The notes below the pieces were generated by a model, which worked only from the letters and a program-made list of their open reading frames with translations, did not search any database and was not told the DNA's origin. DNA of 64,000 nt from Lepidostoma basale (Eukaryota; Arthropoda; Insecta; Trichoptera; Lepidostomatidae): NCBI GenBank assembly GCA_022606425.2, contig JAHDVF020001345.1, positions 62,001-126,000 of the forward strand, written 5' to 3'. Below are positions 1-11,211 of this stretch, piece after piece. Position 1 is the stretch's first letter. Each line of letters opens with the position of its first letter. The translations under genes were made by a program, and so were the position numbers.

Positions 1-350
1 ACTGTTTTTAACTCTCACCACATCCCCCAAACCACTTATATTTAAAAAAAAATGGAGACAATTTCTTTCTTATTTCTTTTATTATATACTTTATATACAT
101 CGCTCACATTTATTAAAAAAAAATAATTTAATTTAAATAAAAAACATGTTTCGCGCTAACCAGCCCTTCATTATAATATTTGTCAAAACTTATTATATTT
201 GTAAACAATTTTATAATATTTTTAATATTCATAACATATTCTTTTTTAGTTCATGAGAGTGTTTTATACAAATTACATAAAAAAAGAAACATTAAACATC
301 TACAGCAGAAAGTTATGGAGAACATAGAAGAAACAATTTCTTTCTACTAG
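1..350 (-). mobile_element. Penelope-like terminal repeat remnant
   Basis: AT-rich terminal-repeat fragment. It holds an AACATGTTTCGCG box at about 147-160 followed by a CCCTTCATTATAA segment, the decayed reverse complement of the hammerhead-like core seen elsewhere in the window. It ends at about 305-345 in the recurrent motif whose ATG reads M-E-N-I-E-E, close to the M-A-N-I-E-E of other copies. No reverse transcriptase is present. Confidence 0.5.
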
Positions 351-354
351 ATTT

Positions 355-860
355 AAATTTATTGATAAAGAAATTGTTGAAAAATTTTAAATTTACTAAC
401 ATTTAACCTTGTACACTCGTTCTTTACATTTCATATGTGTCGATAATGAATTGTACAGGATTCTTTTTTAATATTTAATCTAGTCCATCCTGCCTATAAC
501 ACCTTTAAGAAAGTTAAGATACATCACAACATCCCTAGCTTTAGATCTGTTGTATGAGAGGAAGAAATTGACTAACCTTCGATGATAAAAAAACAACAAA
601 AACAATTAGAAGAAATATAAGTAGTAGCTCATAAGCATAATATATTATAGTAAACTTCGAATTCTTATTGTTAAGAGGATCGGTTCTCAAACTTTTTGGC
701 TACGAAACCCTTTTGAAACACTAAATATTTTACGAAGTTCTAAAATAAGAATAAAATATTATCAATTTATAAAAATCATACAAAAATAAGAACAGGATTA
801 AAAAGATAAAAAACAAAGAGAATGATAATAAACAGAGCTAACCAACTTACAAACATATTT
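355..860. other. Unassigned AT-rich sequence with hAT-like scrap
   Basis: No gene seen. Positions 677-735 (GGTTCTCAAACTTTTTGGCT, then ACGAAACCC) resemble the terminal part of non-autonomous hAT-type elements. No target duplication or second end could be found, so this stays a resemblance. Confidence 0.3.
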
Positions 861-867
861 CATACGC

Positions 868-1115
868 CTTCTCTCAGATTTGGAAGTTGTGTATGAATTT
901 GTCTATCTTGGATCACTGATAAATGACCAGAGAAAATGCGAGAGGGAGATTCGACGCAGAACCCAAATGAACTGCCATGACAAAACACACCAAGATATGA
1001 CAAGACAAAAATATCTCTAACAAGACCAAGATGAGACAGGTTCAAACCCTTGTTTTCTCCACATTGCTTTTTTGCTGCGAGTCTTGGACTATGCGAACAT
1101 CGGAGAGATTCAATT
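868..1115 (+). pseudogene. RTE-type LINE ORF2 fragment, decayed
   Basis: The plus strand reads, across frameshifts, the post-polymerase region of an RTE-type endonuclease/reverse transcriptase: a stretch like VYEFVYLGSLINDQ, then CEREIRRR, then a degraded segment matching the usual LLYGCESWTMRTSE block (CGAGTCTTGGACTATG at about 1078-1093). Stops and frame changes make it non-functional. It belongs to a different RTE lineage from the (GTTA)n family that dominates the window. Lineage assignment rests on recognised motifs only. Confidence 0.55.
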
Positions 1116-1119
1116 ACTT

Positions 1120-1725
1120 AAAATATTCCAAAATCAATTGATTCAATAAATTGTGTTATCTATTGACTTATATAAAAACGAACGAAGATTGTGTAAAATT
1201 TATCTTTGATATCGGAAAAATGAATTGTATCAAATTGAAAACATTTTCATTCCAATCTCGATATGGGAGTCGTTCGAATCAAAATTCTTTTGAAATTCCC
1301 AAACGAGTTTAAAAATATTTGTATCTGAAAATATTTCAACAAAACGTGATGCAATTTTCCTCCGCTAGATGGCGCCCGGATCGCATTAACGATAGGTTAG
1401 GTTGGCTTGGGTTAGGTTAGGGTAACCGGCAGAGACATCTGTGATCTCAAAATGAAATAAAATGCGCGGGAACTGCAGTCCGCCGGTGGACGATTTTTGA
1501 TTGCGTTTATCTGGCATTGGTTCAAAAGCGATCGCTTTCAATGAAATAATGCCTTTAAGTTGAAATTTTATGTTCAGTTGCGCCAGTAAAGTAGATTTAT
1601 TTTCATTCCAACCTCTCGCAGCGTGCGGGATAAACTGTATTTTAGGAAAGCTGCAATTTTTGTAATAGCATCCAACTTCGTGAAAATAATATTTGAATTA
1701 AAAGATGTTTTATTAATTATCATTT
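1120..1725. other. Unassigned intergenic or intronic sequence
   Basis: No gene or recognisable repeat. There is a short GGTTAGG-rich stretch at 1395-1423 and a more GC-rich island at 1360-1500. The GGTTAGG units are irregular and do not form a telomeric array. Confidence 0.3.
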
Positions 1726-1734
1726 AGAGTTTTG

Positions 1735-2240
1735 TATTTATTTAGACAGCGACCGATTTTACCAGGCTGGCTAGTATCGACAAACTAGCCCAGTCTGACT
1801 GGAATTCCGTAGACTTTAATACAGAAGAGTTTTTAGGGATCCCAATGTGCTCAGAGTCCTATGCGACGCGTTGGTTCGGAGCAGACTCGAAAGTGGTTCT
1901 GTGATATGGAGTCCTCGCGAGGCGAGATATTCCGTTATGCTGGAGAGAGTTCAGAAAAAAATTCTGAAGTATCTCTACATGATGGAGTATGGTAGTTATC
2001 CGTGGCTCTATCCCACGGCATTTCTTTGGGAATGCTCGGAAACAGTTATCTACAGCTTCGAAAAGATAGGCATCTCATAACCCATTTCTTTAGAATAATC
2101 AGGGGATATTTCGAGAACTCGACCGTGCTGGAGGGTGTTGGTCTTTTTGTCCCTGTCTTTTTGTATCTCTGACATCGAGAGCACAGATTGTTTTACCTAC
2201 CGGCTCAGAATGTTTATTTTATTTCAACGATTGTTATTTT
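1735..2240 (+). pseudogene. Jockey/R1-like LINE C-terminal fragment
   Basis: An open stretch at 1847-2080 encodes LRVLCDALVRSRLESGSVIW, then RVQKKILKYLYMMEYG and YPWLYPTAFL. The ALVRS.LE.GS..W plus ERVQKK.L.YL arrangement is the conserved region after the reverse transcriptase of jockey/R1-group non-LTR retrotransposons. The frame opens on a LINE piece with no upstream polymerase and breaks soon after 2080. A fragment resembling the 3' end of such an element lies at 41035-41400. It is a truncated insertion in intergenic or intronic DNA. Confidence 0.6.
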
Positions 2241-2299
2241 TATCCGTACCGGTTTCTATAATTTGTGTCTCCTCACCAGCAACTACCAAAATAATTTCT

Positions 2300-2900
2300 T
2301 AAATTTCGTATTATTGAAAACGTCTGTTTTCTTGGAATTTATTCATGTTTTATGGAAGTGACATAAACACTTTACTTCAGAATTTTAAGCACTTTTACAC
2401 AACGTTACACAACAATTTTAAGCTATTTTAAGCACTTTTGTTTGTAAACGCAATGCACGTATAATTAAACTCATTATCTGTGTAATGCCTATTATTATGA
2501 TAATTTCATATTCCTTAAGTATGTGAACAATATATCTTAAAGTAGACACATTGAATTTGCCAGGTTTTTTTAATATTGTTTGGGTTTTTCTCTTGCCCCT
2601 TAAATTTAGATAATGCATTGAGCAACATCAATTATATTTTCATGGCTCATGCGTTCCTGGTATTATACATGTAACCTGAGATACCTTGAATTGTAAATTT
2701 ATTACTGATGTATTTTGAGAAATTAATCTGATTTAATTTGAAACGGAATTACATTATGTTTTCTACGTAATTTCGGGTATAAAAAGATACGCAATTAATT
2801 CTCTACATATTTTCCTAACAAGGGGAAATATGTCTCATTAAATATAATAAAACTTGTAGGAAACAGATGTTTTCATCATGTCAAACATTTGTTATTGAGT
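2300..2900. repeat. Interleaved PLE-B and repeat-D fragments
   Basis: Contains GAAAACGTCTGTTTTCT at about 2317, the end of the PLE-B repeat. At 2645-2750 is a piece of repeat D (GCGTTCCTGGTATTATA and a CTGATTTAATTTGA tail). A second PLE-B end is at 2815-2935, with AATATAATAAAACTTGTAGG and TCATTGAACAGGAAAC. The 2400-2640 stretch is not assigned. Confidence 0.45.
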
Positions 2901-3004
2901 TTTATATCATTGAACAGGAAACAATAAATAAACACTTTCGTATGAAGCACTTTGTGGTGTAACATTAGTAAACATAATTTGAAAACACTGTTACTTATTT
3001 TTAC

Positions 3005-3056
3005 ACCACTTTGTCAACCAGTTTCGCTCCCCCAAAGCTTTGTCAGGGTTACAAAA
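3005..3056 (-). repeat. Decayed PLE hammerhead-like core (CTGACAA type)
   Basis: On the minus strand: CTGACAA, one extra A, a short GCT...AGC hairpin, GAAAC, then TGGTTGAC. This is the same layout as the hairpin at 58365-58605, with G8 of the hammerhead core replaced by A, so catalysis would not be expected from this copy. Confidence 0.4.
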
Positions 3057-3059
3057 GAC

Positions 3060-4000
3060 ACTAAAACATGAAATACTCTAGTGTATTTTGTAATCGCTTG
3101 GTTGTTTAAAATAAGAAAATGGTGTTAAAATAAATCATAAGTGTTTTATTACTTTAAAGATCACCATAACAGAGGAACGCAGGGTATCTATGGTAAACCG
3201 GTAAAAAAACTTGTTTTTTAAAGTTAATTATCAAACATTGTTCAAATTAATTTATAAGGTACATTATTTAATTTTTACGCTTATAATATGATGCCTATCT
3301 GATACAATAAAATTGTTTTCCCGTATCAAGGTATAGAAAGCCTTGTTTGAAATTTTCAGTTTATCAAAATTGGAGCTTATACGAACGCATGTTCTGCCTA
3401 CTGGAGTGAAACGACCAATTCATAATTTGCGTTATTTCAGCGAAAAAGGGACATTTTAATTTCCAAATGTACAGTTTAGTATTGTGCGCCCTCAAATAAA
3501 AAAACACCCTTTGTACAAATCCATCTGAGGGTAAATGAAAAAGTTATAAAAAATAATGTGACAAAATTGCAAAACGAGGTTACAATGGTTATGAAAATTG
3601 AATGTCTGGAAGTGTCCGCTAGAATGAAAGCCTTTTTTCAGGTTGACTGGTTCCTCAAAGCTCCCTCTACTTCCGGGGTGGTTTCTGGAACACCCTCACG
3701 TCTCGCAACCTCATTATTTCTGTGTAAGGGTTGCAGCCATCTATCAACAACCTTTTAGTTATCCGATTTCTTTGTGGGAAACGTTGTTCTCCCCGTCTGC
3801 GTGTTATTAAGGGTAAATATTGTTTTAAAAATATAACTTCCCGTAAACCGTTTTCACCGAGGTAAAGCTCAGTAAAATATAAAATACGTTATTATATTCG
3901 TGTAGCGTAAATGATTGTATTTGATTAAATAAACTATAAAGTAGATATATGAAGGCTTTCGAAACTCGAGAAAATTAAACTCAAAAGCTGAAAAAACGGT
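3060..4000. other. Unassigned sequence
   Basis: No gene recognised. An open frame at 3558-3758 (66 codons) has no domain I know and no splice context that supports it. The 3640-3860 part is less AT-rich than its surroundings and may be single-copy intronic DNA. Confidence 0.25.
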
Positions 4001-4004
4001 GTTG

Positions 4005-4460
4005 TATTGTACCAGTGTTAACGCCAACAATATTCACAAAAGCCTTATCAATGAAATAGTTTGTACATATTATAATATGCAACCTTAAGATATTTGTGTA
4101 TTTATAATAGACGTAAAATCTAATTTAATTACAATACAATTGTGTAGCTTTTAAATAATAAAAAAAAAATTCAATTTCTATCAATTAAATACTTTAATTC
4201 ATAGTTGGTGATTTAATAAACATTTTACTCTTATGAAATAATAGACGTTGAATTTATGTTTCCCTTACTATTAACCGTCAAATTTACAGCACTTTTAAAA
4301 TAACACATTTTTTTATCATAAATTTTTTTTGTGAAATGAGAATTGTTTGAAACATTGATAATGCCAACATTGGTTGGCGAAACAGCTGTCGCGACATTTT
4401 TAAAAAAGTGCACAGTAAAAATTATAATTTTATAACAATGTTGTAAAATTAACAGTTAGA
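4005..4460 (+). mobile_element. Penelope-like terminal repeat with hammerhead-like core
   Basis: Terminal repeat of the GTTGGCGAAACAG family. The core lies at 4355-4390 on the plus strand: TTGATAA box, one T, a perfect 6-bp hairpin GCCAAC/GTTGGC with loop ATTG, GAA, the palindrome ACAGCTGT, then C. The box differs from CUGANGA at the first position and at G8. The flanks (TATAACAATGTTGTAAAATT) recur in the copies at 37440-37690 and 39060-39305. Confidence 0.55.
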
Positions 4461-4464
4461 AGGA

Positions 4465-5085
4465 TAGCCACTGTGATTATGTAAAAAAAACATATTTTAA
4501 TTCAAAGGTTATACCTTCGAAAATATGTGTATAAAATTTTAGGTCGAAATTTCGAAAATTGACTGAGATACCTACAGTCATTTTAGTGAGAGTAGGTAGA
4601 CCGACTGCCCTTGCGGCGACCGCGACGCTAACCGAGTGAAAGCTGCTGAGATTCGCATGGAAAGGGTCATTAAAAATATATTTAATATCAAGAACAATTG
4701 TGAAAAATCAAAATAAAAAAATCGGCTATGTACAACGATAACAACATTCATACAAATTATAAAGAACTTTGTTTTTTTTTTCACCAAACTCATTTTCAAG
4801 AAATTGATTCTACTAGTTTTCCACACTTAAATATCTCAAGCTTACAGAAAATAAATTTTTAAATAATTTAAATCATTAACATAGTGTCTTTCCAAATATT
4901 ATAATATTTATGAAATACAATATTACCTGGTTTTACAAATTTTAGATATTCGCGATTTTTTATTTTTTGTGCCATTTTAATGATAGTTCTATATTTAAAA
5001 AAATAGTTACACATTTTTATTGCTTATTAATATAAACCATTCATTGTTTTTCATTCCATATTTCTGAATGTATTGTTTCGTAAAC
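4465..5085. other. Unassigned AT-rich sequence
   Basis: No gene recognised. A short, less AT-rich island at 4590-4665 contains no frame with a family I recognise. Confidence 0.2.
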
Positions 5086-5300
5086 AATGATACTCCAGTA
5101 TATTTTATAAGAATGATATGTTTTTTTCTGGCTAAAGCATTATCAAATGTTTGAACGTTTAATAATTCCTTAGCGAGTTGAAACATGTCATTAACATGAA
5201 ATATAATAAAACTTCTAGAAAACAGACATTTTCATTCGTATAAATGATTTCATTTGGAGTTTTACATCACTGGACAATGTTTGTTAACAACACATTATCA
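5085..5300. mobile_element. PLE-B terminal repeat
   Basis: Carries the PLE-B signature: AATATAATAAAACTTCTAG, AAAACAGACATTTTCATTCG, then TTTTACATCACTGGACAATG. The upstream arm has ATATGTTTTTTTCTGGC and a degraded GATAATGCC/GGC-GAAACATGTC hairpin. The same unit recurs about fifteen times in the window. Confidence 0.5.
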
Positions 5301-5439
5301 AGAATATGGTCAGTTCTGATATATATTCAAAAAAATGTTTAAATATTTATATTGTATTGTATACACAAAGCACTGAGTCCAGAACTGGTTTGTATTTTTT
5401 TTCTTATAAAGTTAGTGTTATTTACAAAATTATAAACAT

Positions 5440-5755
5440 TGTTCAATAAATCCGCAACACAAAGTTATGGCGAATATAGAAGATATTTTAAATAGTTCAT
5501 CTTTTGGCCGAAACACTATGATACTTTAACATTATAAACTGTTAAATTAAAAAACTTTGTTTTATGTATCACAATTGAAATATCTATTTTACGCGACAGC
5601 TGTCTCGTCAACTTATGTTGACATCATCAGGTGTTACAAAAATGATTTGTAACACCTGATTATGTCAACACACAATACAATTGTGATACATAAAACAAAG
5701 TTTTTTTAATTTTACAGTTTATTATGAAGAAATTTTTCAAGAAACGAATAAATAC
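5440..5755. mobile_element. Penelope-like terminal repeat hairpin
   Basis: The M-A-N-I-E start motif sits at 5466 (ACAAAGTTATGGCGAATATA). It is followed by a head-to-head pair of terminal repeats around 5590-5715. The minus-strand core at 5595-5630 has CTGATGA, an extra T, a perfect GTCAAC/GTTGAC hairpin with loop ATAA, GAG in place of GAA, the palindrome ACAGCTGT, then C. The plus-strand partner at 5656 is interrupted (CTGATTATGTCAAC). Confidence 0.55.
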
Positions 5756-5759
5756 CCTA

Positions 5760-6385
5760 AATGTTTCTAAAATTAATAAAAAGGAACCTGGTAATTTCAA
5801 AAATATGTATTAATTGGTTTATTTTAGTATGCTATGAGTTTCCATAAATTTATTTGAATTCAAATTTGTCCACCCTAGATTCACTAAAGGATCTATGCTG
5901 ATTAAATAGAAATTGCGTATTTAAACTCGAAGCACTTTGCTTTGAAGAATATTCAAAATACAAGGAAAATTATCATACCCAGCATCTGTTCCCCAGGAAA
6001 CAGATGTAAATCTTCTTGTTACAGTCAAATTATCTCTGGAACACAGGGATGGACCAATGAATGGATAATACGGACCTACGTAAGTACATAAATCTTATCC
6101 GAGCGTAAACTTTCAAAAATCTTCAAGATATATAACGTGAGTGAATTCAGATAAACTTATACCCATATCCCATACTTGAGTATGTTGCTACTTTTATAAG
6201 GTGGGTGAATTTCGTCTTGTATTGAGCAGGGCCGCATCCAAAGGAAAAATTTAATCACTATTAACACATTTAAAAAATATTTAATTGTGTAATTGATTGG
6301 AGTGAAATCTCCAGGCGGTTTCTAGCAATGCGGTAAATGGCGGTAGCCTTTCACATTGCGTAAAAAAGATCTTCTGCTTAATGCT
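5760..6385. other. Unassigned sequence
   Basis: No gene seen. The stretch around 5980-6240 looks single-copy within this window. Confidence 0.2.
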
Positions 6386-6389
6386 TAAA

Positions 6390-6665
6390 ATACAATCTTC
6401 ATAGATGGCGTTAGTGTGTAGGTTGAATATACTACCATGTAAAGTATGGTGTTGGAGATTAACATATATACAACTTACAAAAATTTGTCAGACATGGTGA
6501 TCATAAGAAAAAATAAGGTTGAATGGGGAATGTTGTATTACATAAAGCGTGCGCTTAACCCAACCAATGACAGGTCATAAGTCCTGTAAACACCTTGATC
6601 AACCATATTCTGTTTCCAATTTGCATCTTCGTCTCTATTGAGATACAATTGATTCTTACATTTAA
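6390..6665 (-). repeat. Repeat C (about 270 bp), copy 1
   Basis: A repeat running from TAGATGGCGTTAGTGTGTAG to TCTATTGAGATACAATTG, with internal ATAAAGCGTGCGCTTAACCC and CAGGTCATAAGTCCTGTAAA (itself a near-palindrome). Copies occur at 10310-10625 in the same orientation, at 11215-11480 and 45340-45480 inverted, and in part at 11520-11610 and 45540-45690. No coding capacity and no polymerase III boxes recognised, so the class is open: a MITE or another non-autonomous element. Confidence 0.6.
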
Positions 6666-6789
6666 TTATGATATAAAACAAGTATGGAATGGCAAAAAGG
6701 GGTTAAAGTAGAATAGATGCATGATAAATGAGATCCTTTAGACGAATGTGTTAAATCTGTATATAAAAAAAATAAGTAAATGCAGTGTG

Positions 6790-7708
6790 AATAAAGTGTA
6801 AACAAAATAATTAAATGTAGGAAAGAATTAGATGGCATAAACGCTGGTTCGAAAATGAACTATATGTCCATCAGCTGCTTGCTATATGCAGACGACGCTA
6901 TTTTAATCGCTGACAAGTCCTAGTGTCAAGTATGTACGAAGTATGCAATAAGTATGACCTTGTGATGATCATGTCAAAGTCTAAAGTTATGGTATTTGAA
7001 AAGAAAGAATGTATGATGAATGTACGGATTGTGACATAAGTGCGAACGATGAGAAATTAGAGAAAGATACTGAATTTTCTTATCTAGGAAGCATGTTTAC
7101 AAGAGATGGAAGAATGGAGAAAGATATCGGAAGAAGGGTTGGAGCTGGAAACAAAATAAATAATGCACTCAAAGTCATTACCGCAAATATAAATATATCG
7201 ACTGAAGCAAAGATGGTAGTGCACAATGGAGTTCTAGTGCCAACCCTTATGTATGGAAGTGAAGCTTGGAGTTGGCAGAAGGAGGATGAATGTAGAATAA
7301 GAAGAATGTGCGTAAAAATAATGTATGATAGAATATCTAATTATGAAGTAAGAAAGGAATGTAAGACGGATGAATGCGTGATAAATAAAATTAAGAAAGG
7401 GTCACTAAGATGGTTTGGACATGAGGAACGAATGGATGAGGGAAGAATGGTTACAAAGATATATACAAGAAGTGTGTATGGGAAAAGAAGTCGAGTAGGG
7501 CCAAGGAAGACATGGCATCACCAAATTAATCAATTACTGAAAGGCGGCCATGTTCAAAGTAGGAACAATCGACGAGCGTGCATGTCGCGATGTGTAAATT
7601 TAAAAGAGGCGCGAGCATTATGTTAGGATAGAACAATGTGGCGATCCATCCTCTCTGCCTACCCCTCCGAAGAAACGGCGTGATGGTTAGTTAGTTAGTT
7701 AGTTAAGT
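6790..7708 (+). pseudogene. RTE-A LINE, 3' part of reverse transcriptase ORF
   Basis: The longest plus-strand RTE-A copy. At 6865-6920 it reads ISCLLYADDAILIADKS, the YADD catalytic box of reverse transcriptase, then meets stops. At 7009-7626 an open frame of 205 codons carries FSYLGSMFTRDGR, VLVPTLMYGSEAWSWQ, RWFGHEERMDE and RKTWHHQINQLL, the conserved post-polymerase region of RTE-type elements. A single in-frame stop follows ARALC, and the remainder reads through WRSILSAYPSEETA. The insertion ends in the microsatellite (GTTA)n at 7685-7706, the normal 3' terminus of this family. The endonuclease and most of the polymerase are missing, so this is a 5'-truncated dead copy. Confidence 0.85.
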
Positions 7709-7839
7709 AATACGAGTTAAAAAGCCTGAATCATTACATTAGAACACATTTTAATTAATTGTAGTAAAATTGGTTTTATTTTATTCCATTCAACAATCCT
7801 GCCTATATAGGATTGCAACCAAATCAACTTAAATAATTA

Positions 7840-8015
7840 AGATAAATGAAAACGTCTGTCTTCTAGGAGTTTTATTTTAAAATAAAATTTGATGTTGTCT
7901 TAGAAGGGCGAAAAATGTCATTTCATCTCAAATATAATAATACTCCTAGAAGACATTTTCATTCATATTCATTATTTAATATGTTTTACATCATTGTGTA
8001 AGAAATAATAAATAA
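7840..8015. mobile_element. PLE-B terminal repeat pair
   Basis: Begins GAAAACGTCTGTCTTCTAGG and ends AGACATTTTCATTCATATTC, with an inner minimal hairpin: TTGATGT, TGTC...GGGC, GAAAAATGTC at about 7889-7921. Both arms carry the TTCTAG...TATT motif in opposite orientation, so this is an inverted pair. Confidence 0.5.
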
Positions 8016-8271
8016 ATAAACTTAACTTCAACTTAAGTCCCATAATTAATTTGTTCAATTCGTCCCACAATTCTTGTGAAATAGCAATTAAGCCTACTTC
8101 TAGACTTTACTTGAGACCCTCCTTTCATTTATTTTATCAATGACGATTTTGTTAAACTTTAATGTTAAAATTGTTAAGCTTTTAAGCTTAACATTTTTGT
8201 AAAATTTTTCAAAAGGTTTCGTGAAAATCCAATGTTTTTAAAAAAGTATTCAGAAGTCAATTTGATTCGCT

Positions 8272-9137
8272 TACGTATATGGGTGTTTTTCAAATAAAAT
8301 GTTTACTCGAAAATTACATGTCCTATGACTTTCGAGGTAATTCTGCAGGCTATTGATTTTAAAACTGTTTTTTTTATATCTCAAAACAACAGAATAACTC
8401 ACAAATTGATTATTCACATATCCAAAAGTACTTATATCTGTTTATTTTGCTTAATTATTGGGAATATACGATAGAAAAGTGGTGATTTTTCTAGTGTCCC
8501 ACGCTCCTTTTGCACTTTATAAACGAAAAATATTCATTGATAAGCTACTTCTTGTCCAAGAGTTTTATGTTATTTGGAAGGATTATATGATCCAGATTCA
8601 ATAATATTCCTAGATAACAGCGTATTAGAGTTCAAAATAATATAAAATACTGTTTTTATTTAGTCACTCAAAACGACGTTGGTGGAAAATTCCGTATACG
8701 CTACGTCGATATACTGATTTAAACGAAAAATTTACTATAAACTAAGTATATATTTGATTGATGGCAACATTTTATAGCTCGTCAACGGTCGCCATGTTCG
8801 TAAATTGACACCAGTCGCATTATGTTATGTGAAATAGTGGTCGGGCGTCACGACGTGCTGTTTTTATTTTCCACTACGAACGTGATTCTATAATGTAAGT
8901 ATTGATTGTTTGACTTACAGTTTTTCATGGGTAAAAATGACCGACATCTAGAATCTGAATTCAATGTAATATTTAGTAAAATCATATTCATAAACCTGCA
9001 TTTTGGAGTTTGTTTCAATACTGGCATCATACGTCACATCCACTACGCGACGTGATGTATTAGTGGAACGCCAAATGTGACGTAGTGGAATTATTACGCA
9101 ACGAGCAAACTTTTTGAAAAACACCCATATACGTACC
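8272..9137. mobile_element. Candidate DNA transposon with terminal inverted repeats
   Basis: The left end reads TACGTATATGGGTGTTTTTC at 8272 and the right end reads its reverse complement at 9116-9135. A weaker match continues a further 15 bases inwards (ACTCG against GCTCG). The ~865-bp interior has further short inverted motifs (GACGTAGTGGAA at about 9079, TTCCACTACGAACGTG at about 8869) but no transposase that I recognise. A possible TA or TACGTA duplication lies at each edge. It is probably a non-autonomous MITE-like element; the superfamily is open. Confidence 0.6.
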
Positions 9138-9391
9138 TCCTTGAAAAAAGTATATATCACACACATCCAAAATATTAAATAAGAATAATATTTTTATGCG
9201 TGTATAATAAAATAACCTTTAGATCTGTATAACTGACTACCAGCCTATAATTCGTTTCATTCTCCTTCACTGGCCCACAGATGTAAAAATGTGAAAATGG
9301 TTCCATTGACCAAATCAAATATCGAGGTGAATCTTGCAATTATATGTTTTCCAAACGATTTTATTGATAATTCATAACGAAGTTTAAACTT

Positions 9392-9747
9392 GAAGAAGTG
9401 AATGCGGTGCGAATGATGGTGTCATGAACAAAATAATGAAAGGATCATTAAGATGGTTTGGACATATGGAAAGAATGAATAAAGAAAGAATGGTAAAAAA
9501 TTGTATGTTAACGATGTAAACGGAACCAGAAATAGAGGAAGACCGAGGAAAAGTGGCACGATCAAATAAATCAAATATTGAATGTCGGCCATGTGAGGAG
9601 TCAGAGAAATCGACGCGCGTGCATGACACGATGTATGAATGTTGAGGAATCGAGAGAAATATATCAGGAAAGAAAAGTGTGACAGTTCATTCTTTCTGCC
9701 TACCCCTTCGGGGAGACGGCGTGATGTTTAGTTAGTTGGTTAGGTTT
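9392..9747 (+). pseudogene. RTE-A LINE 3' end
   Basis: 5'-truncated RTE-A copy. Frameshifted reading gives ECGANDGVMNKIMKGSLRWF, GHMERMNKERMV and QSQRNRRACMTRCMNVEESR. It ends SILSAYPFGETA and a (GTTA)-type tail at 9730-9748. One base is missing in the AAAAAATTG run at about 9496, breaking the frame. Confidence 0.8.
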
Positions 9748-9749
9748 TA

Positions 9750-10135
9750 GCTTTGTTTCAAAGGATTAACATGATATTGTTTTAAAAAGTCAAGTGCGCG
9801 CCTGGCTTGCGGGAAATTTTTCCATCTATTTTTCTTGAAAAGTAAATCTTCGGGAGTTCATCTCAAATTCACAATCCATCGACGAGTCGGAAAATATTTC
9901 ACTCATAAATTTGGACTTCATACTTTTTCTGTGAAATCAATTCTGATATCGGAGACTTGTAGCCGCGAGTGGGGAAGTCGGAATAAAGATTCGGAGGATT
10001 AATCTAAAATAAACTTAAATCTGAAATAAAGCGAAGAGGGTACGGACTTTGGGTTTTTAATACGAAAATCTTTGTATACTTGACTGTATTGTGGTATTCA
10101 AATTTTGAATTCAGACATTTTTTACTATGAGATAT
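9750..10135. other. Unassigned sequence
   Basis: No gene or repeat recognised. It appears single-copy within the window. Confidence 0.2.
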
Positions 10136-10137
10136 AA

Positions 10138-10300
10138 GAAACATTTATTTCTTCTATATTCGCCATCACTTTGTGTTGTAGATTCACATTTGAATAACTT
10201 TTTGGAAACATTGTATTATCACAACACTTTTTTGCACTTTTCGAAAACATGTTTCATGTCCCAAACTTCCCTTCTTCAGTGTATTAATTTTGACAGTTAA
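10138..10300 (-). mobile_element. Penelope-like terminal repeat fragment
   Basis: Starts with the reverse complement of the M-A-N-I-E-E motif (TTCTTCTATATTCGCCATCA), then ACTTTGTGTTGTAGATTCAC. At 10245-10282 it has a decayed core (ACATGTTTCATGTCCC and CCCTTCTTCAGTG) whose minus-strand box is CTGAAGA. Confidence 0.5.
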
Positions 10301-10309
10301 TTGAAAAAT

Positions 10310-10625
10310 AAATCTCCATAGATGGCGTTAGTATGTAGATTATATATAGAGTAATCTTAAAAAGATTAACAAATGTAATCAAAATCTTCATAGATGGCAC
10401 ATTGAAACTGACATGTGAAATCTGGCATTGGACTTTAAAATGTATACAACTTCCAAAAATTTGTCATACATGATCATAAAGAAAGCTGGGATGGGGAATG
10501 TTGTAATTACATAAAGCGTGCGCTTAACCCAACCAATGAGAGGTCATAAGTCCTGTAAACACCTTGGTCAATCATATTCAGTTTCAAATTTGCATCCTTG
10601 TTTCTATTGAGATACAATTGAAATA
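10310..10625 (-). repeat. Repeat C, copy 2
   Basis: Same unit as 6390-6665: TAGATGGCGTTAGTATGTAG, CATAAAGCGTGCGCTTAACC, GTCATAAGTCCTGTAAACAC and a TTGAGATACAATTG end. It has a partial tandem duplication of its CTTCATAGATGGC head at about 10311 and 10384. Confidence 0.6.
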
Positions 10626-10737
10626 GAGTTATTACTAATTTACTAAATGACGAGTGAAAAAGTGGAGGGGGAAAATTTAATTTAGCGGCAGAATAAATTG
10701 TTATTTAGTTATAAGACATGTTATTTTTTTTCGTGCA

Positions 10738-10975
10738 CAACAATCGAATCAAATCAGTTTATTTTCTTAAAAGAATAAAAACAAAAAAATACAGTTTAAG
10801 GCATCTATTGAGAATAGGTAAAATATAATATATATATAATGAACGCATGAGAGATGGTTCGTTTTTAGGAGTGCAAGATACTCTCTAAAGTCAAGAGTAT
10901 TTGTCTTCTGAACGTACTTTCAATAATATGAAATACGTCGATCTCCGAAGCGAACGTGATGCAAAACTCCATATT
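10738..10975 (-). repeat. Repeat D, LINE or SINE 3' end with (GATTT)n-type tail
   Basis: On the minus strand this repeat ends in a short GATTTGATT run (seen here as AATCAAATCAG at about 10745). It contains TTTAAGGCATCTATTGAGAA, AACGCATGAGAGATGGTTC, ACTCTCTAAAGTCAAGAGTA and GAACGTACTTTC. Copies lie at 35697-35960, 42755-42905, 59765-60000 and 60010-60285. The 3' microsatellite suggests a non-LTR element or a SINE mobilised by one; no coding domain is readable. Confidence 0.5.
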
Positions 10976-11029
10976 AAATAATTAATAAAATTTAACTTAA
11001 GACTTTTTAAAACATTATTTACAATTGAT

Positions 11030-11125
11030 ACTGCTTTAACAGGGCGAAATATGTCTTTCCTATAAAATATAATAAATCTTCTAGAAAACAGATGCTTTCA
11101 TCTGTATTCATTATTTTAAATGGAA
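11030..11125 (+). mobile_element. PLE-B terminal repeat end
   Basis: GGGCGAAATATGTC, AATATAATAAATCTTCTAG and AAAACAGATGCTTTCATC at 11041-11103, matching the other PLE-B ends. Confidence 0.5.
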
Positions 11126-11211
11126 TGTTTTTCAAAAAAAAATTTTTTAATGTATACAAATACTTGTAGACAAATACTGGATTTTGCTAATAATGGGTGT
11201 ATTTATATTCA

